From assembly GCF_019242955.1 (NCBI RefSeq), contig NZ_CP066129.1, forward strand, positions 62,001 to 126,000: DNA of 64,000 nt, read 5' to 3'. This document shows positions 28,746 to 38,353 of this stretch, in pieces. The DNA is from Morganella morganii. Lineage in GTDB: Bacteria; Pseudomonadota; Gammaproteobacteria; Enterobacterales; Enterobacteriaceae. The notes under the pieces were generated by a model. The model was not told where the DNA came from. It searched no databases and worked only from the letters and a program-made list of their open reading frames with translations. The position numbers and the translations under genes are program-made. Positions within the stretch are counted from its first letter, which is position 1. The number at the start of each line of letters is the position of its first letter.

Positions 28746-29300
28746 ATGGCTGAATTACAAAAACCGAAAATTATCCGCATCGAGACTGTTGCCCAATCCC
28801 GTCTGTTTACTGTCCAGTCTGTTGCACTGAAATTCAGTAATGGTGCGGAACGGATCTATGAGCGTATGCGTCCTGCAACCCGTGAATCTGTCCTGATTGT
28901 TCCTGTCATTAATAATGAACTTATCCTGATCCGGGAATACGCGGCCGGGGTGGACAGCTATGAGCTGGGTTTCCCGAAAGGCGCGATCGATCCCGGTGAG
29001 GATATGCTGACTGCCGCCAACCGCGAGCTGAAAGAAGAAATCGGCTTTGGTGCCCGGACTCTGACACCGCTGCGCCGGGTCACGATGTCCCCGTCCTATT
29101 TCTCCGGGCAGATGAATATTCTGCTGGCGGAAGGACTGTATCCTGAAAAGCTGGAGGGCGACGAGCCGGAGCCGCTGGTTCAGGAGCGCTGGCCGGTCAG
29201 TAAGATGATGGATCTGCTGACGCACCCGGATTTTAACGAAGCCCGCAATATTACCGCGCTGTTCCTGGCACAGAAATTTTTACAGCGTACCGGTCAGTGA
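28746..29300 (+). CDS. nudE: ADP compounds hydrolase NudE
   Basis: The 184-residue Nudix hydrolase acts on ADP-ribose, Ap3A and NADH-type substrates. The Nudix box is GAIDPGEDMLTAANRELKEEIGFG (cited in part: GEDMLTAANRELKEEIG), with REYAAGVDSYELGFPKG before it. The start at 28746 has a GAGG ribosome-binding site and gives the family length; the frame is open 40 codons upstream without support. It is convergent with mrcA through a shared terminator. Confidence 0.94.
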   Translation: MAELQKPKIIRIETVAQSRLFTVQSVALKFSNGAERIYERMRPATRESVLIVPVINNELILIREYAAGVDSYELGFPKGAIDPGEDMLTAANRELKEEIGFGARTLTPLRRVTMSPSYFSGQMNILLAEGLYPEKLEGDEPEPLVQERWPVSKMMDLLTHPDFNEARNITALFLAQKFLQRTGQ

Positions 29301-29380
29301 ACTATTTTTAACACAAATTGATTTGTGTTAATCATCGAAAAAAGACATACATTTGTGTTAAGTAACGGCGATTGAAAAAA

Positions 29381-29404
29381 AAGGGCTGCCTTCAGGCAGC
29401 CCTT
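29381..29404. terminator. Bidirectional terminator between nudE and mrcA
   Basis: The perfect stem AAGGGCTGCC/GGCAGCCCTT with loop TTCA is flanked by a run of A on the left and TCTGTTT on the right, serving convergent genes. Confidence 0.9.
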
Positions 29405-29422
29405 CTGTTTCTATCCGCTTAA

Positions 29423-31948
29423 TCAGAACAGCTCTTCGGAACCGCCGTCCTGCTGAATAATCGTCGTACCCACTTCTGACACGCCGTAATCTGTCGGTTC
29501 GGTGCCTTTAATAAAGTATTCGGAACGGGAGTTGGCGCCGGAGCCCAGTTTACCGGTGCTGCGGTTGATCTGAACGGAGATAATTCCCGGCGGCGGCGGA
29601 TCTTTACGCTCCGGCACACCCTCCAGCGCAACTTTCATAAAGTCGTTCCAGATTGGCTGGGCGCTTTTCGCACCTGCCTCTCCACGGCCGAGATCACGGG
29701 CGTTTTCATCAAAACCAATCCAGACCGCCGCCACAATGTCCGGGCCGTAGCCGACAAACCAGGCATCTTTTGAGCTGTTGGTGGTCCCGGTTTTGCCGCC
29801 GAGGTCGCGGCGTTTGATATCCCGCATTGCCCGCCAGCCGGTTCCGCTCCAGCCCGGTTCGCCGTAGATATTGGAGTTCATGGCGTCTTTGATCAGGAAA
29901 GCGACCTGAGTGCTGACCACATGCGGAGCATACGGGGAATCACTGCCCGCCAGCGGTGCTTTTTCCAGATCGGCTTCCGGTGCTGCCGGCTGGTCATTCT
30001 CCTGCGGCTGGTTGTCTGATTGCGCCACATCCGTTTCCAGTGCGTCTTTGTTCAGACTGCTTTCCAGGTCATGTGAACCCTCGCCGTAAATCACCGGGAT
30101 ATTGGTGCACTGCGGACAGGCTATTTTCGGCTCTGCGGTGAACAGCGCTTTGCCATCCGCGCTGTCAATCCGGCTGATAAAATACGGATCAATCAAATAA
30201 CCGCCGTTGGTCATGACCGCATAACCCCGCACCATCTGCATCGGTGTGAAGGAGGATGAGCCGAGGGCCATGGATTCGGTCCGGACAATGTTGCTGTCCG
30301 GGAAGCCGAAGCGCAGCAGGTAATCAGCGGCATAGTTCACGCCCATCGCCCGCATGGCACGAACCATGACCACGTTTTTGGATTGTCCCAGTCCCTGGCG
30401 CAGACGGATCGGGCCGTCATAACGCGGCGGTGAGTTTTTCGGCCGCCAGTCCGGGCCTGCGCCGTCCGCACGGACAATCGGCAGGTCATTGAGCAGGGAG
30501 GAGAGTGTCAGGCCTTTATCCAGCGCGGCGGTATACAGCAATGGTTTGATGCTGGAACCGACCTGGCGCAGGGACTGGGTGACACGGTTGAATTTGCTCA
30601 GTTCAAAATCAAACCCGCCGACCAGTGCGATCACCGCACCGTCTGCCGGATTGAGTGCCACCAGGGCGGAGTTGACGTCAGGAATTTGTGACAGCATCCA
30701 GCGGTCTTTATTCTGACGCACCCAGATCTGCTCGCCGGCATGAACCACGCCGTTTACCGCCCGCGGAGCCGGGCCCATGGCGCGGTCAGAGATAAATTTA
30801 CGTGCCCAGCGCATGCTGTCCATGGTTAGGTCGATAGTGGAACCGTCTTTGAGCATCACCTGCGCGCGCCCGGCATCTGAACTGAGTACCACACCCGGAT
30901 TCAGCGGGCCGTAAACCTGTAATGTCTTCAGTTTGCTCAGGATCTGTTCAGTATCCCACGGCATTCCGTTCTGCGGCCACAATACCTGCTGAGCCCCGCG
31001 GTAACCGTGGCGCATATCATAATCGATAATACCGTTATGAACGGCCTCTTCGGCGCTGAGCTGATCTTTGCGTTTGACGGTGGTGTAGACCTTATAACCA
31101 TCGGTATAGGCATTTTCACCGTACTTTTCAATCATGGTCATACGAACCATTTCCGCCAGATACGGCGCGGAAAAATCGATTTCCGGAGCGTGATAACGGG
31201 CCTCGATAGGTTCACTGCGCGCTTCATCATATTGCGCGCGGGTAATGTAATTCTCTTCCAGCATCCGCGTCAGCACCACATTACGGCGGGCCAGGGCACG
31301 GGATTTGGAGTAAAGCGGGTTAAAGGTGGACGGTGCTTTCGGCAGACCGGCAATCACCGCAATCTCACTGAGTGTCAGCTGATCAAGGTTCTTACCGAAA
31401 TAGACATACGCCGCCGCCCCCACGCCGTAAGCGCGCTGACCGAGGTAAATTTTGTTCAGGTACAGCTCAAGGATCTCGTCTTTGGTCAGTAACTGTTCAA
31501 TACGGATGGCCAGGAACGCTTCCTTTACTTTGCGGATAACGGTTTTTTCCGGGCTGAGGAAGAAGTTACGGGCAAGCTGCTGTGTGATGGTACTGGCACC
31601 CTGTGATGCCCGTCCGGAGGTCATGGCAACCGATGCGGCACGGAAAATCCCGATCGGGTCGATTCCGTGGTGCTCATAGAAACGGCTGTCTTCCGTCGCG
31701 ATAAAGGCATTTCTTACCATCGGCGGGATCTGGCTGAGTGTCAGCGGAATACGGCGTTTTTCACCGAATTGTGCAATCAGTTCACCATCTGCACTGTAGA
31801 CCTGCATTGGTGTCTGTAATTTGACATCTTTCAGTGTGGCGACATCGGGCAGATCGGCCTCGACATATTTGTACATGCCATATATCGATGCTGCTCCAAG
31901 AAAAATGCAACAGACAACAAAGATCAATAAATACTTTAAGAACTTCAC
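29423..31948 (-). CDS. mrcA: Penicillin-binding protein 1A
   Basis: The 841-residue bifunctional peptidoglycan synthase is anchored by one N-terminal helix (residues about 5-27). The glycosyltransferase motif EDSRFYEHHGID starts at residue 86, with QGASTITQQLARN next. The transpeptidase motifs are SSIK (SxxK, near residue 470), a downstream SxN-type loop and KTGTT. An OB-like insert lies between the two domains, as in gammaproteobacterial PBP1A. It is divergent from hofM, the E. coli arrangement. Confidence 0.96.
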   Translation of the reverse strand: MKFLKYLLIFVVCCIFLGAASIYGMYKYVEADLPDVATLKDVKLQTPMQVYSADGELIAQFGEKRRIPLTLSQIPPMVRNAFIATEDSRFYEHHGIDPIGIFRAASVAMTSGRASQGASTITQQLARNFFLSPEKTVIRKVKEAFLAIRIEQLLTKDEILELYLNKIYLGQRAYGVGAAAYVYFGKNLDQLTLSEIAVIAGLPKAPSTFNPLYSKSRALARRNVVLTRMLEENYITRAQYDEARSEPIEARYHAPEIDFSAPYLAEMVRMTMIEKYGENAYTDGYKVYTTVKRKDQLSAEEAVHNGIIDYDMRHGYRGAQQVLWPQNGMPWDTEQILSKLKTLQVYGPLNPGVVLSSDAGRAQVMLKDGSTIDLTMDSMRWARKFISDRAMGPAPRAVNGVVHAGEQIWVRQNKDRWMLSQIPDVNSALVALNPADGAVIALVGGFDFELSKFNRVTQSLRQVGSSIKPLLYTAALDKGLTLSSLLNDLPIVRADGAGPDWRPKNSPPRYDGPIRLRQGLGQSKNVVMVRAMRAMGVNYAADYLLRFGFPDSNIVRTESMALGSSSFTPMQMVRGYAVMTNGGYLIDPYFISRIDSADGKALFTAEPKIACPQCTNIPVIYGEGSHDLESSLNKDALETDVAQSDNQPQENDQPAAPEADLEKAPLAGSDSPYAPHVVSTQVAFLIKDAMNSNIYGEPGWSGTGWRAMRDIKRRDLGGKTGTTNSSKDAWFVGYGPDIVAAVWIGFDENARDLGRGEAGAKSAQPIWNDFMKVALEGVPERKDPPPPGIISVQINRSTGKLGSGANSRSEYFIKGTEPTDYGVSEVGTTIIQQDGGSEELF

Positions 31949-32098
31949 CTGAAAATTTCCGTTAGCCGTGTGGTGGACAGTTTATAAACAGCGACCCTGT
32001 AGTATAAAGCTTCATACGTTTCTTGAATACGTATTTTATAACTATCGGAAAATTAAAAGAAAAGATTATTTTTTATATTAATAATTCAGGGATTATTT

Positions 32099-32908
32099 AT
32101 GCAGATTGCTTCACGGATGGCGGGAATTTCCCTTCAGGACGGGGAATTAAGGATAGCTCTGGCGCGGCGTAAACGCCGGGGGTGGGATTTTGAGGATTTT
32201 ATCACGCTGACGCTGCCGGAAGCGGAGTCAGCAGAAAACGGCGTACCCGGTTTGTCTGTGGCTGCGGCTGCGCTGGGGAAATGGCGGCGGCGTATCCGTG
32301 GGCGTCCGGTATGCCGGGCGGCGCTGCCGGTATCACTCTGTCTTCAGCAGCAGATACGCCTGCCGGAGAGCCGTGTCGCTCAATCTGCGGTGGTTCCGCT
32401 GATTGATACCTGGCTGGCGCGCACGTTTCCGGGGCGTCATCAGGATCTTATCTATGATTACCGGCTCTTTTCCGGCGATATCATCCTGACAGCGCTGCAC
32501 CGCGCTGTCAGGGATCAGTGGCTGGCGCTGGCGGCAGCGCTTCGGGCGGAGCTGACGATGCTGAGTATTATTCCCTGCGCACTGCGCCGTTTCGCCCGGA
32601 CCCGGGGCGTGACAGCAGAGGACTGGCTGGTTTTCCGTCAGGGTAACAGTGTCTGCTGGACTGCCGGTGAAACTCAGCCGGTACTGAGCGGACGGGTGGA
32701 TCTGACACTTTCGTCGTTACCGGCAGAACTGAAAAAGCAGGGCTTTGATGATGCCCGGGCCGCACTGCGTTGTCTGCACGATCTCAGCAGCCTGCCGGAA
32801 GCATGGCAGACGGAATGCCTGTGTTATGAGAATGCAGAGACGGATGATGTGCCGCCGGGCTATGCGGCGGCGGCAGGCCTGGTGTTCTGCGGGGAGGATC
32901 GGTTATGA
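32099..32908 (+). CDS. hofM: PilM-like protein HofM
   Basis: The 269-residue actin-like ATPase-fold protein is of the PilM type. It is positioned as first gene of the hof operon next to mrcA, like E. coli hofM. In type IV pilus and DNA-uptake systems PilM binds the N-terminus of PilN on the cytoplasmic face. Sequence similarity to E. coli HofM is moderate, with LARTFPGRHQDLIYDYRL and the overall length supporting it. It overlaps hofN by 4 bp. Confidence 0.8.
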   Translation: MQIASRMAGISLQDGELRIALARRKRRGWDFEDFITLTLPEAESAENGVPGLSVAAAALGKWRRRIRGRPVCRAALPVSLCLQQQIRLPESRVAQSAVVPLIDTWLARTFPGRHQDLIYDYRLFSGDIILTALHRAVRDQWLALAAALRAELTMLSIIPCALRRFARTRGVTAEDWLVFRQGNSVCWTAGETQPVLSGRVDLTLSSLPAELKKQGFDDARAALRCLHDLSSLPEAWQTECLCYENAETDDVPPGYAAAAGLVFCGEDRL

Positions 32909-33465
32909 CACTCCGGGTGAATCTGACCGCATGGCGTTCCCGGCTGAAACGGCAGATCTGCCGCGGGATAGCAGTCCGGTTTCTGGCGGCGGGCTGGGTG
33001 ATGTTATCCGCGTTGCTGCCGGTTTATCTGCTGCATTCCCTTACTGTGCAGCATCTGGCGCTGTTGCTGGTGGTTTCTGATAAACGGGAAGCCCGCCTGG
33101 TGCGTCAGCGGGCTGAATTTACCCGCCTGCTTGCCGTACAGCAGCAGGCGGAGGCAGATAAACTACGGCAGCAGCAAACCGGTCGGGAAAACTGCCGTTA
33201 CCGGGAGTTACTGTCTTTTTTGCAGAGGCAATTGCCGGAAGATGCCTGGCTGGCACGCTATCAGGCTGAGCGGCAACAGCATGATAAAGAAAGTACCGTA
33301 CGCCATGCTCTGGCGATCAACCGCCGTCAGGTGATCGCCCCGTCCCATCCTTTATTACACCATGCACCGCCGGGGCTGATACCGCTCAGGCTGATCAGCC
33401 TGCATCATCACAAAACCGCCAATGTCCGGCAGTTCGTATTGGTGACCGGGGGGAGACTGCCATGA
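32905..33465 (+). CDS. hofN: PilN-like protein HofN
   Basis: The 186-residue single-span inner-membrane protein has a short cytoplasmic N-terminus with the PilN-type start NLTAWRSRLKRQ. A membrane helix (about residues 28-55) and a coiled coil (KREARLVRQRAEFTRLLAVQ region) follow. It is known to bridge PilM and PilO. Both ends overlap neighbours by 4 bp, so translation is probably coupled. Confidence 0.8.
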   Translation: MTLRVNLTAWRSRLKRQICRGIAVRFLAAGWVMLSALLPVYLLHSLTVQHLALLLVVSDKREARLVRQRAEFTRLLAVQQQAEADKLRQQQTGRENCRYRELLSFLQRQLPEDAWLARYQAERQQHDKESTVRHALAINRRQVIAPSHPLLHHAPPGLIPLRLISLHHHKTANVRQFVLVTGGRLP

Positions 33466-33974
33466 ACCTGAATACCGTGTGGCATTTTGTGCAGTACCGG
33501 CGTGTGCAGTGGGGTGTGATTTCCGGGATCTGGTTATCGGCCGGTGTGATGTTCTGGTGTTTTTATCTGCAACCGGCGGCCGGGGAAACCGATATGCAGC
33601 TCCGGCAGCTGCAACAGCTGATCACACGGTCAGAACAGGCGGTGCCGGAAGTGATTACATTACCGGCACCGGACATTCCGCCGTTATTTACCCTGCTGCC
33701 CGAAAATGCGCTGCCGCTGCTGACCGGCTGGCAGCAGGAACCGCCGGAACAGCCGGAGCGCTGGGTACTGACCTTTGAGGCGCATTATCCGGCGCTGGCG
33801 GATCTGCTGGATACCCTCTGCGGGGAGCTGACTCAGTTACCGGTTACCAGGCTCTCGCTTCATCCGCTGACCTCCGGAACATCCGCATCGCCGCCGCTGT
33901 TACAGATGACGCTGCATCTTGCATTACCGGGTTCTGATTTACCGGACTCAGATAAGGAATGGCGCGATGATTAA
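33462..33974 (+). CDS. hofO: PilO-like protein HofO
   Basis: The 170-residue protein has one N-terminal membrane helix (about residues 18-38), a coiled-coil stretch (DMQLRQLQQLITRSEQ) and a ferredoxin-like periplasmic domain. It is assigned by position and architecture more than by sequence. It overlaps hofN by 4 bp and the next gene by 8 bp. Confidence 0.75.
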   Translation: MNLNTVWHFVQYRRVQWGVISGIWLSAGVMFWCFYLQPAAGETDMQLRQLQQLITRSEQAVPEVITLPAPDIPPLFTLLPENALPLLTGWQQEPPEQPERWVLTFEAHYPALADLLDTLCGELTQLPVTRLSLHPLTSGTSASPPLLQMTLHLALPGSDLPDSDKEWRDD

Positions 33975-35025
33975 CAACGTAAAATCCGCTGCCGGACTGA
34001 TCACCGGCTGCGCTCTGCTGTTTGCGGCAGCGGCGTGTGGCGGTCAGCATCCGAGAGATCTTTTTCAGCCGGTGATCATAAATGAAGCGCAGACCATGCT
34101 GACAGAATCTCCTGCGGTATATTCCCCGCCACTGACAGCTGAGAGCCGGCAAAGCCGCACGTTTTCCCTGCAATATGCGGATGCGGCAGAGATGCTGGTT
34201 ATGCTGAAACAACATCATGCGCAATGGTTTGCCGGTAACAGGATGCCGGAAGCTGACCGGCTGACTAATTCCCTCTTTATAGAGGCAGCGCCGGACGTGC
34301 TGTCGCGGACGGAAGCCTGGCTGACTCAGATGGATCAGCCGCAGCAGCAGGTGCAGATTACGGCACATATTGTGTCCGGCTCCCGCGAGGGGCTGCATGA
34401 GCTGGGGCTTCAGTGGGGAACGGTATTGCCGTCACCGGAGTCCGGCAACCGCCTGCAACTGCATCAGGCACGGGGAAACAACACGTTTACGTTTAATATC
34501 GCCCGTCTCGGCGGGCATCTGCTGGAGATGGAACTGAGCGCACTGGAGCAGGAGCAGCAACTGGATATTATCGCCAGCCCGCGCCTGACCACAGCGCACG
34601 AGCACCCCGCCAGTATCAAGCAGGGATCGGAAATTCCTTATACCACACAAAACCATGAGTCCGGTTCACAGGTACAGTTCCGCGAGGCGGTACTGGGAAT
34701 GGAGGTCACACCGCAGATCCTGAGAGATAACAAGGTGCGTCTGACCCTGCATATCAGCCGTAATGCACCCGGTGCGGCACTGATACAGAACGGCAGCGAG
34801 CAGTACGCTATCGATAAACAGGAGATCACCACACAGGTGGTTGTCCGCAGCGGGGAAACCCTGATCCTCGGCGGTATTTTTCAGCAGGATAAAGGCAGAC
34901 AGGTAACCGGTGTGCCCTATTTGTCGTCGATCCCATTGATGGGAAAGCTTTTTACTCATCAATACGATAAACTCAGCCGCCGTGAATTAGTGATATTCAT
35001 TACACCGCAGTTGATCGATATTTAG
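33967..35025 (+). CDS. hofQ: Secretin HofQ with an apparent HofP-like N-terminus
   Basis: The 352-residue protein ends as an outer-membrane secretin: LDIIASPRL, ASIKQGSEIPY, VLGMEVTPQI, GETLILGGIF, and the VPYLSSIPLMGKLF and RRELVIFITPQLI signature. E. coli HofQ is about 412 residues and has an N-terminal STN domain that is missing here. Residues 1-35 instead resemble HofP/PilP: a signal with Cys at 24, then HPRDLFQP, like the RDPF.P start of that family. A separate hofP gene is absent. An in-frame deletion fusing hofP to hofQ explains all this. The start at 33967 overlaps hofO by 8 bp. Confidence 0.82.
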   Translation: MINNVKSAAGLITGCALLFAAAACGGQHPRDLFQPVIINEAQTMLTESPAVYSPPLTAESRQSRTFSLQYADAAEMLVMLKQHHAQWFAGNRMPEADRLTNSLFIEAAPDVLSRTEAWLTQMDQPQQQVQITAHIVSGSREGLHELGLQWGTVLPSPESGNRLQLHQARGNNTFTFNIARLGGHLLEMELSALEQEQQLDIIASPRLTTAHEHPASIKQGSEIPYTTQNHESGSQVQFREAVLGMEVTPQILRDNKVRLTLHISRNAPGAALIQNGSEQYAIDKQEITTQVVVRSGETLILGGIFQQDKGRQVTGVPYLSSIPLMGKLFTHQYDKLSRRELVIFITPQLIDI

Positions 35026-35540
35026 TAACTGTATCAATATCAGCATGTTGTATCATAATTCACGGATAATATACGCAGGATAGCGGGTTTTTTTACCGGT
35101 TCTGCGGTGTTATACATTTGACGATTGCAACGATTTAGCATACAAGAGTTAGCAAATTTAGCAGGTATGAAATCACTGCCGCCGTAAAACAGACCGTTAA
35201 TTCGTTGACGGACAACGTCCTGATTTTCAGATCGCGCCTTATGTTTCTGTGCAGCTCCTGTTTGCAGGAGGATTCACGGAAATATAAGGCGCGGTTTTTC
35301 GCAGGCGTTATGATAGTATGTGCGGATGTTCAGAGGCCGGATTGCGACAGGCATCACACAGCAGCACCTGAGGTATCTTTCCGGTTTTGTGCCGGTATGG
35401 TTGCAATCGGGCGGAATGTGCGGAGATAATTTCAGGTTACTCACGCAGATTCACTCATGAGGTTTCATTTGAGGTCCCGCCGCTGATCGGGTGAGCGGGG
35501 CGGGTTATCATTAACGAATATTCTTAGTTATACCAAAAAC
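35026..35540. promoter_or_regulatory. aroK leader region with long hairpin
   Basis: This non-coding gap of about 515 bp contains a long stem-loop at 35233-35294. The outer arms CGCGCCTTAT and ATAAGGCGCG pair, TTTCTGTG and CACGGAAA extend them, and an inner CTCCTG/CAGGAG hairpin closes the structure. TTTTT follows at 35295-35299. It has the form of an intrinsic terminator or attenuator, and could end hof transcription or regulate aroK readthrough. A short open frame overlapping it has no coding support. Confidence 0.6.
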
Positions 35541-36065
35541 ATGGCAGAGAAACGCAATATCTTTCTTGTCGGCCCGATGGGTGCCGGCAAAAGTACTATT
35601 GGTCGTCAGCTGGCTCAGCAATTAAATATGGAATTTTTTGATTCCGACCAGGAAATTGAACGCCGCACCGGAGCCGATGTGGGCTGGGTGTTTGATGTCG
35701 AAGGTGAAGAAGGTTTTCGCCTGCGTGAAGAAAAAATCATCAATGAACTGACTGAAAAGCAGGGTATCGTCCTGGCTACCGGCGGGGGTTCCGTCAAGTC
35801 ACGGGAAACCCGCAACCGCCTGTCTGCGCGGGGTGTGGTTGTGTACCTTGAGACCAATATTGAAAAACAACTGGCCCGGACACAGCGCGATAAAAAGCGT
35901 CCGTTGTTACAGGTCGATGAGCCGGTCCGGGAAGTCCTGGTCAAACTGGCCGATGAACGCAATCCGATGTATGAAGAGATCGCGGATATCACTATCCACA
36001 CCGATGATCAGAGTGCAAAAGTGGTTGCAAATCAAATCATTGAACTGTTAGAAACCAACAGTTAA
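35541..36065 (+). CDS. aroK: Shikimate kinase I
   Basis: AroK phosphorylates shikimate in the pathway to chorismate. The 174-residue protein has the P-loop [16 protein letters not shown], the shikimate-binding [11 protein letters not shown] and GGGSV segments, and the lid [13 protein letters not shown]. The start gives [19 protein letters not shown]. It is followed after 31 bp by aroB, as in E. coli. Confidence 0.97.
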   Translation: MAEKRNIFLVGPMGAGKSTIGRQLAQQLNMEFFDSDQEIERRTGADVGWVFDVEGEEGFRLREEKIINELTEKQGIVLATGGGSVKSRETRNRLSARGVVVYLETNIEKQLARTQRDKKRPLLQVDEPVREVLVKLADERNPMYEEIADITIHTDDQSAKVVANQIIELLETNS

Positions 36066-36096
36066 TTTTATATTACCGGCAACATGCGGAGGTGCC

Positions 36097-37179
36097 ATGG
36101 AAAAAGTGACTGTGACTTTGGGTGAGCGTGCTTATCCTATTTCAATTGCTCCGGGTCTCTTTTCCCTTTCCGGCACCTTTGCGCCGCTGACCGCCGGTCA
36201 GCGTGCAATGATCGTCACCAACGAAACCCTTGCCCCGCTGTACCTTCAGACACTGACCGATAACCTTGCGCACGCCGGTGTGCAGGCGGATTCCGTGATT
36301 TTGCCGGACGGCGAGCAGTACAAATCCCTGACTACCCTTGATCGTATTTTTACGGCGCTGCTGGAGCACAATCACGGGCGTGATACCACGCTGATTGCGC
36401 TGGGCGGCGGTGTTATCGGGGATCTGACCGGTTTTGCAGCGGCTTCTTATCAGCGTGGCGTCCGTTTTATTCAGGTGCCGACCACGCTTCTGTCTCAGGT
36501 GGATTCTTCTGTCGGCGGCAAAACCGGTGTGAACCATCCGCTGGGCAAAAACATGATCGGTGCCTTCTGGCAGCCGGTCAGTGTGGTGATTGACCTCGAT
36601 TGCCTGAACACTCTGCCGCGCCGTGAACTGGCTTCAGGGCTGGCGGAAGTCATCAAATACGGCATTATTCTGGATCACGATTTCTTCCTCTGGCTGGAAG
36701 AGAATATCGACCGCCTGCTGGCACTTGAGCCGCAGGCGATGGCGTACTGCATCCGCCGCTGCTGTGAACTGAAAGCTCAGGTAGTGGCTGCGGATGAAAA
36801 AGAGACCAGCGGGCTGCGTGCGCTGCTGAATCTCGGCCACACATTCGGCCATGCTATCGAGGCGGAAATGGGCTACGGTGTCTGGCTGCACGGCGAGGCT
36901 GTCGCCGCAGGGATGGTAATGGCGGCACGTACCGCTGAACTGCTCGGTACCTTCCGCCCGGAAGAGACTGAGCGGGTCATTGCGCTGCTTACCCGTGCCG
37001 GACTGCCGGTGCGCGGACCGGAATCTATGCCGGCGGAAGCCTATCTGCCGCATATGATGCGGGATAAAAAAGTGCAGGGCGGTAAACTGCATCTGATTGT
37101 TCCGGAAACTATCGGCCGGTCGGTTGTCCGTGCGGATATTCCGCATGACAAGGTGCTGGCTGCCATTCAGTCCGTTTAA
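36097..37179 (+). CDS. aroB: 3-dehydroquinate synthase
   Basis: AroB cyclises DAHP to 3-dehydroquinate using NAD and zinc. The 360 residues include the NAD site [30 protein letters not shown], and the zinc ligands in [20 protein letters not shown] and [17 protein letters not shown] ribosome-binding site precedes the ATG. It belongs to the aroKB-damX-dam-rpe-gph-trpS cluster. Confidence 0.97.
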   Translation: MEKVTVTLGERAYPISIAPGLFSLSGTFAPLTAGQRAMIVTNETLAPLYLQTLTDNLAHAGVQADSVILPDGEQYKSLTTLDRIFTALLEHNHGRDTTLIALGGGVIGDLTGFAAASYQRGVRFIQVPTTLLSQVDSSVGGKTGVNHPLGKNMIGAFWQPVSVVIDLDCLNTLPRRELASGLAEVIKYGIILDHDFFLWLEENIDRLLALEPQAMAYCIRRCCELKAQVVAADEKETSGLRALLNLGHTFGHAIEAEMGYGVWLHGEAVAAGMVMAARTAELLGTFRPEETERVIALLTRAGLPVRGPESMPAEAYLPHMMRDKKVQGGKLHLIVPETIGRSVVRADIPHDKVLAAIQSV

Positions 37180-37327
37180 CGGGAGACGCGCGGCAGAATG
37201 TTTTTTTATATCTGTCTCGCTGAGTGCCGGGAAAATGGTTACACTACGCATTATGACGCGCGCACCGGGCGTCAGTTCTCTTCTGTTATATCCAAAGACA
37301 CAGTTTCTGCTCTGATGGGAGGGCAAA

Positions 37328-38281
37328 ATGGACGGCTTTAAACCCGAAAAGCAAGAACCACAGATTTTCAGCCAGCCGGATGATGAATCTATCCGTCCGG
37401 ACGCATCTGACAGGCCGGAGCGCCCGGAACGCCGTAATCCGCGTCCGCGCCCGCCGCAGTCACGGCCTAAGTTTGCCGTCTCCCGCCAGCAGATGATGAT
37501 TGGCGTGGCGGTTGTGGTCCTGGTATTACTGATTATTGCGATAAGCTCTGCGCTGAAATCGCCGTCAGAACCGGAAGCACCGCAACAGGCACAAAACGGC
37601 GAACGCCCGATTACGCTCGGCACCGGCAGTAATGACGGGGCAACACCGTTACAGCCGTCTGAACCGGTTCCGTCACAGGGCGGGCAGACCGGCGTGAATC
37701 TTCCGGCTATCAATAACCTGCCGACACAGGCACAACAGCCGTCACAGACAGGCGGCACCGGTCAGCGCGTGGATATCCCGGGGGATATTAACGATGCCCT
37801 GAATCAGGGAAGCACACAGACCGGTATCAATAATGCAGCGCAGCAGAATATGAATAATCTGCCGCCGGTGGTTACTCCGCAGGAAGAGCCGAAGAAACCG
37901 GTACAGCAGGTGAAACCGCAGCCGGTGAAAACCACCACAGCGGCTCCGGCTAAACCGCGTGAAACCACCAAACCGGCTGCAGCCGCACCGGCAAAAAGCA
38001 GTACTGCGATCGCCAAAGCCCCTGCCGGGAGCTATACCCTGCAGCTGAGCAGTGCGAGCCGTGCGGATACGCTGAAAGCGTTTGCACAGAAGCACGGTTT
38101 ATCCAACTATCAGGTTTATGAAACAACACGTAACGGAAAATCGTGGTATGTCCTGGTATACGGTAATTTCCCGACAGTCGGGGATGCAAAACGGGAAGTT
38201 GAGCGTCTGCCTGCTGAAATTCAGGGGAAAAAGCCGTGGGTCAGAAAGATGCAGCAAGTGCATCAGGACATGAAAAAATAA
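37328..38281 (+). CDS. damX: Cell-division protein DamX (SPOR domain)
   Basis: The 317-residue bitopic inner-membrane protein is recruited to the septum. The N-terminal cytoplasmic region (1-50) is charged, one membrane helix lies at about 55-75, and a long Pro/Gln/Thr-rich periplasmic linker runs to about 235. The C-terminal SPOR domain (YTLQLSSASRADTLKAFAQK, then WYVLVYGNF, PTVGDAKREVERLP) binds denuded peptidoglycan. It is shorter than the E. coli protein (about 428), mainly in the N-terminal part. Neighbours are aroB and dam. Confidence 0.9.
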   Translation: MDGFKPEKQEPQIFSQPDDESIRPDASDRPERPERRNPRPRPPQSRPKFAVSRQQMMIGVAVVVLVLLIIAISSALKSPSEPEAPQQAQNGERPITLGTGSNDGATPLQPSEPVPSQGGQTGVNLPAINNLPTQAQQPSQTGGTGQRVDIPGDINDALNQGSTQTGINNAAQQNMNNLPPVVTPQEEPKKPVQQVKPQPVKTTTAAPAKPRETTKPAAAAPAKSSTAIAKAPAGSYTLQLSSASRADTLKAFAQKHGLSNYQVYETTRNGKSWYVLVYGNFPTVGDAKREVERLPAEIQGKKPWVRKMQQVHQDMKK

Positions 38282-38353
38282 ACACGGATTCCGTCAGGTG
38301 CTGATTTGCTGTCTGAAACAGAGCAGAATCGGCGGCTCTGGCCTTTTTGAGCA

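Noticed and set aside
35205-35429. Open frame of 74 codons upstream of aroK
   Set aside because: It runs through the long hairpin, lacks a ribosome-binding site, and its composition reflects the repeat arms.
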